Shown here in pieces: positions 1-7,720 of a DNA stretch of 41,692 nucleotides. Source of the DNA: a virus. A program made the position numbers and the translations under genes. The notes under the pieces were generated by a model. That model saw nothing but the letters and a program-made list of their open reading frames with translations, made no database searches and had not been told where the DNA came from. How positions within the stretch are numbered: position 1 is the stretch's first letter; each line of letters begins with the position of its first letter. The stretch is from positions 1 to 41,692 of IMG/VR virus record IMGVR_UViG_3300044811_000040. The stretch is one strand, 5' to 3'.

Positions 1-119
1 TGCGTGATCTTGAAGTTCGAGAGGCCGTACAGATTGCGAGACAGGTGGACCCGGGGTCCTTTGTCCCATTGGATCTTGCGTGTCGACCCCCGCCCCCTAC
101 CCACCGTGACACCCACCAT
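1..119 (-). CDS. Partial unknown protein running off the left edge
   Basis: A minus-strand reading frame stays open to the window edge. About 38 codons are visible from an ATG at 119; GTG codons at 116 and 104 are alternative starts. No clear Shine-Dalgarno sequence precedes any of them. The visible part reads like protein (RKIQWDKGPRV, then NLYGLSNFKIT) and third positions are mostly G or C, unlike the competing frame that starts with ATG at 69. I do not recognise the family. It follows the HNH gene, so in a cos-type phage it would sit between the early operon and the packaging genes. Confidence 0.45.
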   Translation of the reverse strand, partial: MVGVTVGRGRGSTRKIQWDKGPRVHLSRNLYGLSNFKIT

Positions 120-157
120 CCCAGGCGATGTGACACACAGTGATAGGTGACTGAGCG

Positions 158-484
158 TCAGTCGTTCGCACCTCGGTTGCAGGTCGCATGACACATGCGA
201 TCACCACGTGATGTGGGATCCGTGCGCAGTGGTGTGCTGTGGTCCAGGTCCAGCGCCTGACCACGCAGCATCAGCTCACCGCAGCGTGGGCACGCTGTGC
301 CATAGGCAGTGGGCAGCAGGTCCTCACGTGTGGCGTCATGCCCGCTGTCGTACCCGCGCTGGTGCCGGCTGCCTCGGGCCGCGTCCCTGCGCTGGTGCCA
401 TGCGCTGGCACAGGTGGGACAGCGGGAGTCGGCACGGTCGGTGAGCCGGTGGCAGTCCGGCCCAAGGCAGGGGCGCAGTGGCAT
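158..484 (-). CDS. HNH endonuclease (packaging-associated type)
   Basis: A 108-aa protein with a compact HNH (beta-beta-alpha-metal) fold. An N-terminal CPTC motif is followed by CPRCG, then the core DLDHSTPL (about residues 78-85) and a C-terminal MCHATCNRGA that supplies the Asn/Cys part. The ATG at 484 is chosen because GGAGG lies five bases upstream; longer in-frame extensions lack this. Small HNH proteins next to cos and terminase genes assist DNA cleavage in HK97-type phages (gp74 family). Its position as the last early gene at the window edge fits that role. A free-standing homing nuclease is the alternative. Confidence 0.85.
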   Translation of the reverse strand: MPLRPCLGPDCHRLTDRADSRCPTCASAWHQRRDAARGSRHQRGYDSGHDATREDLLPTAYGTACPRCGELMLRGQALDLDHSTPLRTDPTSRGDRMCHATCNRGAND

Positions 485-608
485 GCCCGCCTCCGTTGAG
501 GGCCCCGGATACGACGATGGCCCCGCTCGTAAGCAGGGCCTCTCGCTGGGCGTTGGGCACACTTCACCTGCCCGACGCTGGTGACAGTACTGTCCGTGAT
601 CAACCCCG

Positions 609-989
609 TCAACTACCGTCAGGCCGCCCCTCCTCGCGGAAGCCTGACCTGTCCGCGTACGGGAGGGCGAGCAGCTTGAGTAGCTCATCGCCATTGAAGC
701 TCCACGTGGTGCCGTCGCTCAGTTCGCTCTCAGCGAGCCAGTCCAGCATCTGCCGCTTGGCGTCCACCTCGGCCAGCACTCGGGCCGGATCCCAGCGGGC
801 GATGTGCGCCGCGTCCTCGGCGCTGCAGCAGTAGTCCTCAAACGCCGACGTGACGCCCTGGACATCACCTTGCTCGCCGGAAGACGAGATCGTCGCTTCC
901 CACGGCCAGTCGCTGGCTGCCCGCGCCACCCGCTCGTCCTCGTCCAGCTGTGCCCTGAGCCACGTCACCAGGTCATCCATGCCGGTCAC
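609..989 (-). CDS. DUF6221 family protein
   Basis: About 126 aa from GTG at 989 (GTGA overlap with the upstream gene); ATG at 980 is an alternative start giving MDDLVTWLRAQLDEDE. The N-terminal helix with clustered acidic residues, the central histidine of AAHIARWDP and the following RVLAEVDAKRQMLDW helix are the signature of DUF6221, a family common in actinobacterial phages and genomes with no assigned function. It is acidic and probably cytoplasmic. It is the last tightly coupled gene of the operon; about 120 bases separate it from the HNH gene. Confidence 0.85.
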   Translation of the reverse strand: MTGMDDLVTWLRAQLDEDERVARAASDWPWEATISSSGEQGDVQGVTSAFEDYCCSAEDAAHIARWDPARVLAEVDAKRQMLDWLAESELSDGTTWSFNGDELLKLLALPYADRSGFREEGRPDGS

Positions 990-1186
990 CGCTCCCGCTC
1001 GGCGCGCCTGGCAGCGGCGACGACGATCTCCGCGGCGAGATCCTCGCCGACCTCATTGATGAGGTCGCGCACCTGGGCGACAAGCGCCTTGATCGGGTCC
1101 TCGTTTCGTACGTATTGGGTAGCGGTCAGCTCTGGGCCGTGGCAAGTGCCATAGCCGTACTTCCCGAGCACCTCGTGGAAGCTCAT
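986..1186 (-). CDS. Small helical protein, unknown
   Basis: 66 aa, from an ATG that overlaps the previous stop (ATGA). The N-terminus has a Gly/Tyr-rich stretch (GKYGYGTCHG); the remainder is predicted helical and ends in an Arg/Glu-rich tail. No family recognised. Coupling on both sides supports it as a real gene. Confidence 0.7.
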   Translation of the reverse strand: MSFHEVLGKYGYGTCHGPELTATQYVRNEDPIKALVAQVRDLINEVGEDLAAEIVVAAARRAERER

Positions 1187-2109
1187 GCGGTCACCCTCTC
1201 CTGTTGCAGCCAGGGACGGTCCACGGCCGTGCGTCGTGGTGTGCGGGCCAGCCGTCCGGACACGTCGCCGAACCGGAACGTCGGCACGGTCTGGGGCTGG
1301 CCGTTCTTGTCGTCCTCGACGACGTGGCCGTGCGCCTCGATGAGTGTCCGCTCGGCCCACTTGTCGATCAGCTTGCGGATCTGCTGCTGGGTGCGGTCGG
1401 TGTCGAGGTACTGCCCGAGCCGCGCCGCCTCGGCCGCAGTGACCAGCTTCCCGTCGAGGGCCCTGCGCAGGATGTCCCGCGAGGTGGCCACGTCCCAGCG
1501 CAGCTTGCACGTCTGCTCCGGGCACTGGACGGTGCCGCGCCCGGGCGGCGCGTAGAGCACCTTGCCGCAGTCGCACATGCCGACCAGCTCCTTTTCGGCG
1601 GGCCGGTCGACGAGCCGGGCCAGCTGCTCGCAGGCGTCGTGCAACTCCTTGAACGCCTCGCCGGCGGCAGGGTGCACGCGTAACGCGCTGACGTGGCCGC
1701 TGAGCCACGAGAACTCCCGGGCCAGGGTCGAGGGCGGGGTCGTGACCCTGATCGCCGCACAGGACGAATGAGGGCACCGCACGCCCGTGCGCAGCGCCGG
1801 GCACAGCGGTCCGGCCGTCCGCCTCCACGCGGGGAAGGTCTCACCGGTGAGCAGGACGCTGACCCAGCCGTCGGCGGCGAGCTTGACCGCGTCGAACCTC
1901 GCCGAGCGGGTGAGGTCGACGGGCAGGGGTTCGCCTCCGCTGCCTCGTCCGCCGCCGCCGTATCGGGCTTGCCGGGCGATCACGGCCTCAGCGTCCGCCG
2001 CATGCCCTGCGGCGGTCTGGAGCGTCTCAGCGAGGCTCAGGGCGTCGGCCTGGCACACGTAGGCCTGGTCCGGCATCGGGCGGCCACAGCGCACACAGGT
2101 CGCGCTCAC
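1183..2109 (-). CDS. Zinc-binding protein with C-terminal winged-helix-like region
   Basis: 308 aa from GTG at 2109, in GTGA overlap with the HTH gene before it. CVRCGRPM at the N-terminus is a zinc-knuckle start, and a second Cys cluster lies at about residues 180-205 (CDCGKVLY, then CPEQTCKLRWDV). The following 60 residues (SRDILRRALDGKLVTAAEAA, then QQIRKLIDKWAER) resemble a helix-turn-helix of the kind used to choose between alternative DNA or RNA targets. Such proteins are frequent in actinophage early regions. A regulator or replication accessory role is inference; no enzymatic motif is visible. Confidence 0.8.
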   Translation of the reverse strand: MSATCVRCGRPMPDQAYVCQADALSLAETLQTAAGHAADAEAVIARQARYGGGGRGSGGEPLPVDLTRSARFDAVKLAADGWVSVLLTGETFPAWRRTAGPLCPALRTGVRCPHSSCAAIRVTTPPSTLAREFSWLSGHVSALRVHPAAGEAFKELHDACEQLARLVDRPAEKELVGMCDCGKVLYAPPGRGTVQCPEQTCKLRWDVATSRDILRRALDGKLVTAAEAARLGQYLDTDRTQQQIRKLIDKWAERTLIEAHGHVVEDDKNGQPQTVPTFRFGDVSGRLARTPRRTAVDRPWLQQERVTA

Positions 2110-2324
2110 GCTCGCTCCTTTCGTGGCACGAGGGCCAGGTCGTAGCCGAGGGCGCCGGCCCATTCGCGGACGTTGCCGAGCCGTGGCTGGTGTACGCCGG
2201 CCTCCCACTGCCACACGGTCTGCGGGCTGAAGCGTCCGAGCTGCTCGCCGACCTGGAGCAGAGTGAGGCCGCGGCCTTCCCGTATCGCCCTGAGCCTGGC
2301 CACGATCGGGTCGGTGCTGGTCAC
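2106..2324 (-). CDS. XRE-type helix-turn-helix regulator
   Basis: 72 aa, GTG start in GTGA overlap with the upstream gene. The whole protein is one HTH domain: LRAIREGRGLTLLQVGEQLG is helices 1-2, FSPQTVWQWEAGVHQPRLG is the recognition helix and turn, and VREWAGALGYDLALV closes the fold. There is no dimerisation or cleavage domain. It lies late in the early operon, far from the switch, so it more likely tunes later gene expression than sets the lysis-lysogeny choice. Confidence 0.85.
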   Translation of the reverse strand: MTSTDPIVARLRAIREGRGLTLLQVGEQLGRFSPQTVWQWEAGVHQPRLGNVREWAGALGYDLALVPRKERA

Positions 2325-2686
2325 GGCAGCTCTCCCGTCGCCTTGGCGAGGTTGTACGCCAGCACGGTGGCCTCGCGTTCCGCCGTCTTGCGGCGCTCGA
2401 TCTCGCGCCTCAGGAGCTTGCGCAGCGAGTCCACGCGACCGTCGTAGTCGTTCAGGTCGGCCAGGTTGCCCGCGACGGAGGCCGCAAACTTCTGCTGGTC
2501 GCGCCAGAACGCCACATCGGCCCGGAGCAGCTCGCAGCGCTCACGTCCGGGCCCGGCCCTCAGCTCGTCGTAGCGGGTCAGGATCTCGGCGAGGCAGCCG
2601 ACCACCGATCCGGTGCGGGCATGCTCACGTCCGGCTGCGCGGTCGAGGATCGCGATGAGCTCCTGCGGGACATCCTCGGGCTTCAC
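2321..2686 (-). CDS. Unknown helical protein with C-terminal coiled coil
   Basis: 121 aa from GTG at 2686 (GTGA overlap). It is almost entirely helical; the segment from DLNDYDGRVDSLRKLLRREIE onward, rich in Arg and Glu, looks like a coiled coil. No family recognised. Confidence 0.7.
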   Translation of the reverse strand: MKPEDVPQELIAILDRAAGREHARTGSVVGCLAEILTRYDELRAGPGRERCELLRADVAFWRDQQKFAASVAGNLADLNDYDGRVDSLRKLLRREIERRKTAEREATVLAYNLAKATGELP

Positions 2687-3150
2687 AGGACCACCCCGTG
2701 CCGAGGGCAGGTGCGCCCGGAGCCGTCGCAGATGCAGCCGGGCCCGAGTGGTCCCGGGTGTGGTCCGCGCGCCTTGCGGCCTTGGTGGACCGTGCAGGCC
2801 GGGTCCGGTCCGACGATGGTGCAAGTGCACGAGTCGGCGGGCGGCTCGTGGTCCGGGCATGGCCGCGTGCGACCACAGTTCATGTCCGGTCCGAGACATG
2901 TGGTCTCGGCGGCTTCGTACCGGTCGTGGTTGCGCCATTCACCGTCGCAGTTGTGCAGGCCGACCCGCGTGCAGGCCGACGGCATGTAGGCGTTCAGCAG
3001 CGTGCAGATCCGCTCGGCCAGCTCCAGGTCGCCGTTGACGACCACGGCGACGAGCTGGGCGTCGGGCCGGTGTCCGCTGGCGTCGGGCGGCTGGGTGCCC
3101 TCGCGGACGATAGTGACGCCCCAGTGGCCGCCGGTGCGGTATGTGCTCAT
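2683..3150 (-). CDS. Cys-rich unknown protein
   Basis: 155 aa, ATGA overlap with the upstream gene. The N-terminal half (to about residue 60) is an alpha/beta segment. The second half has many Cys and His residues (CDGEW, CLGPDMNCG, CPDHEP, CTCTIVG, CTVHQ, CICDGSG, CPRHG), suggesting several zinc sites of the kind seen in small early actinophage proteins. No catalytic motif. It lies in the small-gene cluster after the primase-helicase. Confidence 0.75.
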   Translation of the reverse strand: MSTYRTGGHWGVTIVREGTQPPDASGHRPDAQLVAVVVNGDLELAERICTLLNAYMPSACTRVGLHNCDGEWRNHDRYEAAETTCLGPDMNCGRTRPCPDHEPPADSCTCTIVGPDPACTVHQGRKARGPHPGPLGPGCICDGSGRTCPRHGVVL

Positions 3151-3350
3151 TCCTCGTCCGCCTTGTGCTCGGGCTGGCCGGGATGACGCTCCTCGCGGAG
3201 CATCCACTTTGTGACGGTCATCTGGTGCTCGGTCAGCACGCGGATCATCTCGACGTCGGTCAGCCCGTACTCCTCCTGGAGGCGGCAGAGATGATCGCGG
3301 ATGCTGAGCGAGGCGTGCTGGACGGGCAGCGTGCGCGGATGCAGCTTCAT
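3147..3350 (-). CDS. Small unknown helical protein
   Basis: 67 aa from ATG at 3350 (ATGA overlap). The pattern LCRLQEEYGLTDVEMIRVLTEH resembles a short helix-turn-helix, but no family can be assigned. Charged C-terminal tail. Confidence 0.7.
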   Translation of the reverse strand: MKLHPRTLPVQHASLSIRDHLCRLQEEYGLTDVEMIRVLTEHQMTVTKWMLREERHPGQPEHKADEE

Positions 3351-3712
3351 GTCGTGGCCTTCCGGTTGCGGGCTTTCCAGACGCGGACGCACCAGCCGCA
3401 CAGGTCTTCGCCGTCGGGGTCGACCTTGCCGACGACCTGCTGCCACCAGCCGTGGCGTTCGAGGGTGGGGCGGCTGCGGGCGCGGTGCGGGCAGGTTTCG
3501 ATGAGGTGGTCGCCGGTGAGCCCCATCCAGGCGGGCGCGGTGACGGCCGGGCGAGGCGTGGCAGTGACCTGATTCGCGGCCCGGTCAACGTCAGCGTTGG
3601 TGCGGCCGTTCGGGCATGCGGCGAGGCGAGTGCGCTCGTGACGCCATCGCGCGCCATCCCAGTAGGCCCACATGCCGCAGTGCTGGCACAGGCCGCGTTG
3701 CTCGGCGCTCAT
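3347..3712 (-). CDS. Zinc-binding protein, unknown
   Basis: 121 aa. I choose ATG at 3712 because it overlaps the previous stop (ATGA); an ATG three codons earlier at 3721 is possible. It has CQHCG near the N-terminus, a Cys/His pair in the middle (ETCPHRAR) and CGWCVRVWKAR at the C-terminus, which together could bind one or two zinc ions. The HGWWQQVV segment is Trp-rich. Function unknown. Confidence 0.75.
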   Translation of the reverse strand: MSAEQRGLCQHCGMWAYWDGARWRHERTRLAACPNGRTNADVDRAANQVTATPRPAVTAPAWMGLTGDHLIETCPHRARSRPTLERHGWWQQVVGKVDPDGEDLCGWCVRVWKARNRKATT

Positions 3713-3888
3713 GTCGGCCATCCGGTGCCGGTGGGGCGGGCGCCGGGGTGGCGCTTCGGGATGAGCGCAAGGTCGGCTTGGCGGGCGTGCGGCTGCAAGC
3801 GCTTGGGCGGCGGCAGCAACGGGGCGTAGCGCTCCCGGGTGAGTTCTCTCATCAACTCGTCGTGGGGGTCCAGTTCAGTTCGCGTCAC
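3709..3888 (-). CDS. Small Pro/Arg-rich protein
   Basis: 59 aa from GTG at 3888, overlapping the end of the primase-helicase gene by 14 bases; its stop is coupled (ATGA) to the next gene. The N-terminal helix (TELDPHDELMRELTRERY) is followed by a basic, proline-rich tail. Without it there would be a gap in an otherwise gapless operon. Confidence 0.6.
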   Translation of the reverse strand: MTRTELDPHDELMRELTRERYAPLLPPPKRLQPHARQADLALIPKRHPGARPTGTGWPT

Positions 3889-5452
3889 GGCTACCCCTCA
3901 TATCCTCGGCGGTCAGGTACTCCATCCAGGGCCACCCGGTGCTGTCACCCCAGGTCAGCTGTTTCGGCCATTCGCGCTCGTCGCGCGGGCCGCGCCACGT
4001 CCGGAGGCGGACGTGTTTCGGGTCCTTCTCGACCGGCGAGATGCCGTAGCCGAACTCGGGCCAGCGCAGCAGCAGGCTTGAGCCGGCGGGCCGGAGGTCC
4101 CTTTCGTGGATCTGATTGCCGTGCCCGGAATGCGCCTCGATGACCAGGGCGCAGCCGACCGAGTTGCGCGCCCGGTCGAGCACGGAGACGGCCCGTCGCG
4201 CGGGAAGCTCGTCGTTCATGTTGGCGTCGTGGAGCCGGTAGAACGGGCCGATGAACAGCACGTCCGGCTGGTGTGCGGTGACGCGTTCAAGCAGCCAGTC
4301 GGCGTCGGTCTTCGTGGTCAGGTCGAGTCCGTTGGGCTTGTGGATGAGTCGCATCCCGCCGTCCGGAACCCGGTGCTGTGCCCGCACCGAGGCTGCGGCG
4401 AGCGACCGGAACTTGCGCCGGGACTGGCGCTCGGAGTTCTCGCAGTCGATGTAGAGCACCCGCTTGGGCTCGAATGTGAGAGCCCACCGGAACGGGTTGA
4501 TGCCGGCGGCCATGGTGACGGCGAGCTGCCGGGTGAGCATGCTCTTGCCGAGCCCTTCGTGGCCGGTGAGTATGAGTCGGTCGCCGCGTTCGAGCAGGTG
4601 CGGGACGATCCAGTCGAACTCCTCGTCAGCCGCGGCGAGGAACTGCCAGAGGTCGGGATCCAGCTCCGGAGCCGCGTCCGGCTCGCTCTTCCAGGTGGTA
4701 TCCAGCTCGGCCAGGTCGTGACCCTTGGCCAGGTGGTCGGTGACGTCCTTGCACCCTTCGGCGGCCTCGACGATCTCGATGTCGTGAGCTATGCCGGTCA
4801 GGGCTTCGCGGACCTGTCGGGCGTGAGCGCGGCCGGGCTCGTCCTTGTCCGCGACGATCATCACGCTCGCGTCGCGCAGGAAGTCGCTGTACTCCGGTCG
4901 CCACTTGCCGGCTCCGCCCGGGTTGCAGGTGGCGACCAGGCGATGTGCCTCCAGGGTGTGGACGTCCTTCTCGCCCTCGCAGATGAAGACCGGTTGGCCG
5001 CCGTTGACCGCTTCGATGACCTGTGGCAGCCGGTAGAGCACGCGCCGGGTGTCGTCGAGCCGCCACCGGTAGCCGCTCTTCGTGGTGACGTCGGGGACGC
5101 GCTGGCGGAAGTCCTTGTTGGCCGTGCGGCATACCTGGAAGAGCAGTTGCCCCTGTTCGTCGCGGTAGTCGTAGATCGCAATGGCCGGTCCGGCTGGCGT
5201 CCAGGCTTCGCGGTCGTCCGTGCGTTCCTGCGGGTCGCTGAGGTCGGCCCAGGTGAGGTCGAGACGAGCGAGGATGTCGTCGGCGTGGCAACCGGCATGA
5301 CAGTGGAGCACGACGGGCTTGTCGCGACCGGGTCCGATGGCCAGGCTGGCCTTGCCGTCGTCGTGGGCGGGGCAGCGGGCCATGAAGCCGGCCCCGGACT
5401 TCTTGACGGATTCGAGCCGGGGTAGCACCAGTTCGCGCATGGCGTCGGTCAT
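3875..5452 (-). CDS. Bifunctional DNA primase-helicase
   Basis: 525 aa, ATGA overlap with the DnaD-like gene. Visible parts in order: a CHC2-type zinc site (C27, H30, C51, C55) used by primases to read single-stranded DNA; a TOPRIM fold with EGEKD at 159-163 and DKDEPG at 202-207 for primer synthesis; and a RepA/RecA-type ATPase with Walker A GHEGLGKS at 297-304, a possible catalytic acidic segment (YIDCENS, 334-340) and Walker B DVLFIGPFY at 397-405 for DNA unwinding. The arrangement resembles T7 gp4 and the many actinophage primase-helicases. With the neighbouring initiator it should form the replication start complex in the cytoplasm. No motif is missing. Confidence 0.92.
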   Translation of the reverse strand: MTDAMRELVLPRLESVKKSGAGFMARCPAHDDGKASLAIGPGRDKPVVLHCHAGCHADDILARLDLTWADLSDPQERTDDREAWTPAGPAIAIYDYRDEQGQLLFQVCRTANKDFRQRVPDVTTKSGYRWRLDDTRRVLYRLPQVIEAVNGGQPVFICEGEKDVHTLEAHRLVATCNPGGAGKWRPEYSDFLRDASVMIVADKDEPGRAHARQVREALTGIAHDIEIVEAAEGCKDVTDHLAKGHDLAELDTTWKSEPDAAPELDPDLWQFLAAADEEFDWIVPHLLERGDRLILTGHEGLGKSMLTRQLAVTMAAGINPFRWALTFEPKRVLYIDCENSERQSRRKFRSLAAASVRAQHRVPDGGMRLIHKPNGLDLTTKTDADWLLERVTAHQPDVLFIGPFYRLHDANMNDELPARRAVSVLDRARNSVGCALVIEAHSGHGNQIHERDLRPAGSSLLLRWPEFGYGISPVEKDPKHVRLRTWRGPRDEREWPKQLTWGDSTGWPWMEYLTAEDMRGSRDAN

Positions 5453-6216
5453 TCGTCCCAGAGCTCCCAGGGCATGACCGGGCCGGGTGCGGCCGGCGGG
5501 GGCGGGTCTGCGGTGTCGGTCCAGCGTTCGCCGTTGAGCCAGGTGGCCGGGTAGGCGGTGAACTGCGGGTCTTCGTTGCCGCGGAGCACGGTGAAGCGGC
5601 TCGCAGCCTCGATGATCGTCTCGGGGTCGGTGGTCTTGACGGCCTTGGCCCACGCCTTGCGTGCCTGGCCCTTGCCGATGCGGCGGGGGTACGCGTCCCA
5701 GAACCGGGCGAACTGCTTGTCGTCGTCGCTGCCGGGCGTCACCCGTGGTCGCTCCGTCGACGGCGTAGCCGTTGATGAAGAGTTCTTGTTCTTGCTCTTA
5801 GGTACGGGTCGGGTCGGGGGTTCAACCAGACGTGAAGCACCACCCGAAGCACCTGCTTGGCGTGTGCTTGCTGTTGTGCTTCGAGCCTTTCCGCTGGCCA
5901 GGCCACCGATGCGGCCCGCCTCGGCCTTCTTCTCACGCATCAACCGCACACCCTCAGCGGTCGGCTGGTACACGATCCAGTCGTGGAACTGGTAGCCGCC
6001 CTTGCTCCGTAACCACAGACCGCGGTTGAGCAACTCCCGCACCGCCTGGTCCACGTCGTTGCAGAAGCGCGCGGGCATCCCGGCCGGCACGAACCCGTCA
6101 GTGAGGTTCCGTGCGGACCAGGTGCCGGCTCGCGTCCACAGCGCTATGGCGCAGTCGGGGGCGTCGAACACCTTGGGGTGGTCGTAGAACGAGTCGTCAA
6201 TCTTGAACCACGTCAT
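5449..6216 (-). CDS. DnaD-like replication initiator / helicase loader
   Basis: 255 aa, TGATG overlap with the upstream nuclease gene. The N-terminal 85 residues (MTWFKIDDSFYDHPKV onward) form the winged-helix found at the start of phage replisome-organiser proteins. A low-complexity linker rich in Ser/Thr/Pro/Lys follows (about 100-160), then a C-terminal FWDAYPRRIGKGQARKAW segment typical of proteins that bind the helicase. It precedes the primase-helicase directly, so loading of that enzyme at the origin is the likely job. Confidence 0.85.
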   Translation of the reverse strand: MTWFKIDDSFYDHPKVFDAPDCAIALWTRAGTWSARNLTDGFVPAGMPARFCNDVDQAVRELLNRGLWLRSKGGYQFHDWIVYQPTAEGVRLMREKKAEAGRIGGLASGKARSTTASTRQAGASGGASRLVEPPTRPVPKSKNKNSSSTATPSTERPRVTPGSDDDKQFARFWDAYPRRIGKGQARKAWAKAVKTTDPETIIEAASRFTVLRGNEDPQFTAYPATWLNGERWTDTADPPPPAAPGPVMPWELWDE

Positions 6217-6902
6217 CAGCCGCGCTCCCCGTGTTCGAAGCGCGCGCTGCGTGCAGCAGCATAGGCGTTGAGGATCTTCGGGTGATTGCCGGTCCGGTAG
6301 TGGTCTCCGATCACTCGGAAGCAGCCGCAGTTGATGCGGCCGCCGCGTGCCTGGAATTGAATGTCGAAATGGTCGCCAGTGGGACAGGCGCACCACGCCG
6401 CGTGCCATTCTCCGAGCATAAGAACGGACTGCTCGTACCATTCGTACGGCCGAGGCGGTCCAAATTCGTCAACCATGTCCGGATTGGGGATCGCCCCGCA
6501 CATCATCGCGGTCCGGCCGTGGTCGTGCCCGAACGCGAGTTCGCCGGCGAAGCGCTCCCAGCGCTTGACCCCGTCCGGGTCGACCTGGTCGGGATGTGCG
6601 GGCTTGACCTCTAGGTGCAGGGCCAGGCCGGGGACATGGAAATCGGGAAGGTACCGGCTGGCTGTGGCCGGTTTCTCGACGTGTCCCGGCGGCCGAGCGA
6701 CTGGCGGCCAGGCGTCGTGGGCACCACTCGGAAGGCGAGTGATCTCGCCGGCCCAGGCGACCCGGAAACCCTGGTCCTCGTACAGCCAGTTGAGTCCGAG
6801 GGCGTCGAAGAAGACGGCCCAGCGTGCCTCGATGCGGGATCGGAACCGGCACCCGCCGTAGCGGGTTTCCAACGGAGCGATACCGTTGTTAGGCTGCTTC
6901 AT
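6216..6902 (-). CDS. PD-(D/E)XK-like nuclease (VSR-type fold)
   Basis: 228 aa. The motif RSRIEARWAVFFDALG (22-36) followed by LYEDQGF, YLPDFHV (D87) and LHLEVKPA (E98, K100) gives the E...D...ExK set of an endonuclease-like fold often found in phage early operons. The remaining 120 residues contain CGAIPNPD and two further Cys motifs (CACPTGDHF, CGCFRV). AAGGAG lies 11 bases before the ATG at 6902, and an AT-rich stretch lies just upstream. A role in recombination or degradation of competing DNA is possible; the substrate is unknown. Confidence 0.8.
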   Translation of the reverse strand: MKQPNNGIAPLETRYGGCRFRSRIEARWAVFFDALGLNWLYEDQGFRVAWAGEITRLPSGAHDAWPPVARPPGHVEKPATASRYLPDFHVPGLALHLEVKPAHPDQVDPDGVKRWERFAGELAFGHDHGRTAMMCGAIPNPDMVDEFGPPRPYEWYEQSVLMLGEWHAAWCACPTGDHFDIQFQARGGRINCGCFRVIGDHYRTGNHPKILNAYAAARSARFEHGERG

Positions 6903-6981
6903 GGCAGCAGGGGCTCCTTCCCTGAGGTGGAAGTGGCTGCCGGGGCGTAATTAATCGTGGTGTTGAAGCACCGCGTTCGCC

Positions 6982-7359
6982 CTAGCCCCGCCATTCTCCC
7001 AGCCTTTCTCGCATGATCCAAACGATTGCCTGGACTAATTCAGGGACAACCTGTGGAAAACTCCCCCCTCCTGTGGATAGCGCTTGTGGATAAGTCTTGG
7101 CCGGCGCATCCGACGGGCCCATCGCGCCGTACTCGTGGCCGCAGCCGGAGCAGACGGCCGTGTAGCCGGTGCGGGTCCGGCCGAGCGGATACGGCGGACC
7201 GGGCCGCAGCGGCTGGCCGCATTCCTTGCCGCCGTCGACCGCGACCGTGCAGGTGCCGACGAACTGGCGGGCGGCGATCGCTTCACGCCAGGCCGCGTCG
7301 ATGACGTGCCCGCCGTCGAGCAGCGACGGCCAGATCACGTGCAGCGGCTGGCGGCTCAC
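6982..7359 (-). CDS. Small zinc-binding protein; gene carries origin-like DNA
   Basis: 125 aa from GTG at 7359 (GTGA overlap). The N-terminal half reads like a small phage protein (WPSLLDGGHVIDAAWREAI, then GTCTVAVDGGKECGQPL), with a second Cys pair at CSGCGHEYG. The C-terminal 35 codons use more A/T than the neighbours because they contain three DnaA-box-like sequences; the encoded residues there (KTYPQALSTGGGSFPQ) may be constrained by the DNA. About 80 bases without a gene follow. Confidence 0.75.
   Translation of the reverse strand: MSRQPLHVIWPSLLDGGHVIDAAWREAIAARQFVGTCTVAVDGGKECGQPLRPGPPYPLGRTRTGYTAVCSGCGHEYGAMGPSDAPAKTYPQALSTGGGSFPQVVPELVQAIVWIMRERLGEWRG
7052..7093. other. DnaA-box cluster, candidate replication origin
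   Basis: Three DnaA-box-like sequences on the plus strand: TGTGGAAAA (7052-7060), TGTGGATAG (7072-7080) and TGTGGATAA (7085-7093). The last is the exact reverse complement of the consensus TTATCCACA. An AT-rich patch (TAATTAATC, about 6948-6956) lies about 100 bp away. The replication genes are immediately adjacent, as in many temperate phages whose origin lies inside or next to the initiator region. Use as an origin is inferred. Confidence 0.55.
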
Positions 7360-7544
7360 GTCGTGCCGTCCGCGTGGTGCTGGCCCATCTGGACGGCGAG
7401 CTCATGATGCGACCAGGCCGCCCCGGGCGACGTTCTGCCGCACGAGCAGGTCCAGCCGCGCCAGACGTGCCCGAGCACCGTCTCGTCGTAGACGGTGACG
7501 ACGTGGCCCACGGCAAGGGCGTCGAACAGGGCCGGCTGGGTCAC
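7356..7544 (-). CDS. Small unknown protein with CxC motif
   Basis: 62 aa from GTG at 7544 (GTGA overlap). Contains WTCSCGRTSPGAAW followed by SHHELAVQMGQHH; Cys and His residues could form one zinc site. No family recognised. Confidence 0.65.
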   Translation of the reverse strand: MTQPALFDALAVGHVVTVYDETVLGHVWRGWTCSCGRTSPGAAWSHHELAVQMGQHHADGTT

Positions 7545-7720
7545 GGCGCACCGTCCGGCGTCGTGAAGGTGTCGATGCGCAGCCACCCACCATCCGACGC
7601 CGTGCCCCGCGGCAGTACGCACAGCTCGATGCAGACGGCCTCGCGGGTATCGACGCTCAGGCTCATCCACCATCGACGCCACATTCGGCGGCACGCCGGG
7701 AGTAGTCGCCCTTCCCTCAC
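7541..7720 (-). CDS. Small unknown protein
   Basis: 59 aa from GTG at 7720 (GTGA overlap). A basic Trp-rich start (RRMWRRWWM) leads into a beta-type segment (REAVCIELCVLPRG, then GGWLRIDTF). An internal ATG at residue 19 could be a second start. Function unknown. Confidence 0.6.
   Translation of the reverse strand: MREGRLLPACRRMWRRWWMSLSVDTREAVCIELCVLPRGTASDGGWLRIDTFTTPDGAP

Noticed and set aside
485-612. Small minus-strand frames upstream of the HNH gene (starting at 560 or 612)
   Set aside because: Most of their length overlaps the HNH gene in another frame and reads as Pro/Arg shadow; the gap itself shows only the HNH leader.
4106-5425. Plus-strand frame of 439 codons opposite the primase-helicase
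   Set aside because: No recognisable motifs, while the minus strand carries complete zinc, TOPRIM and Walker motifs.
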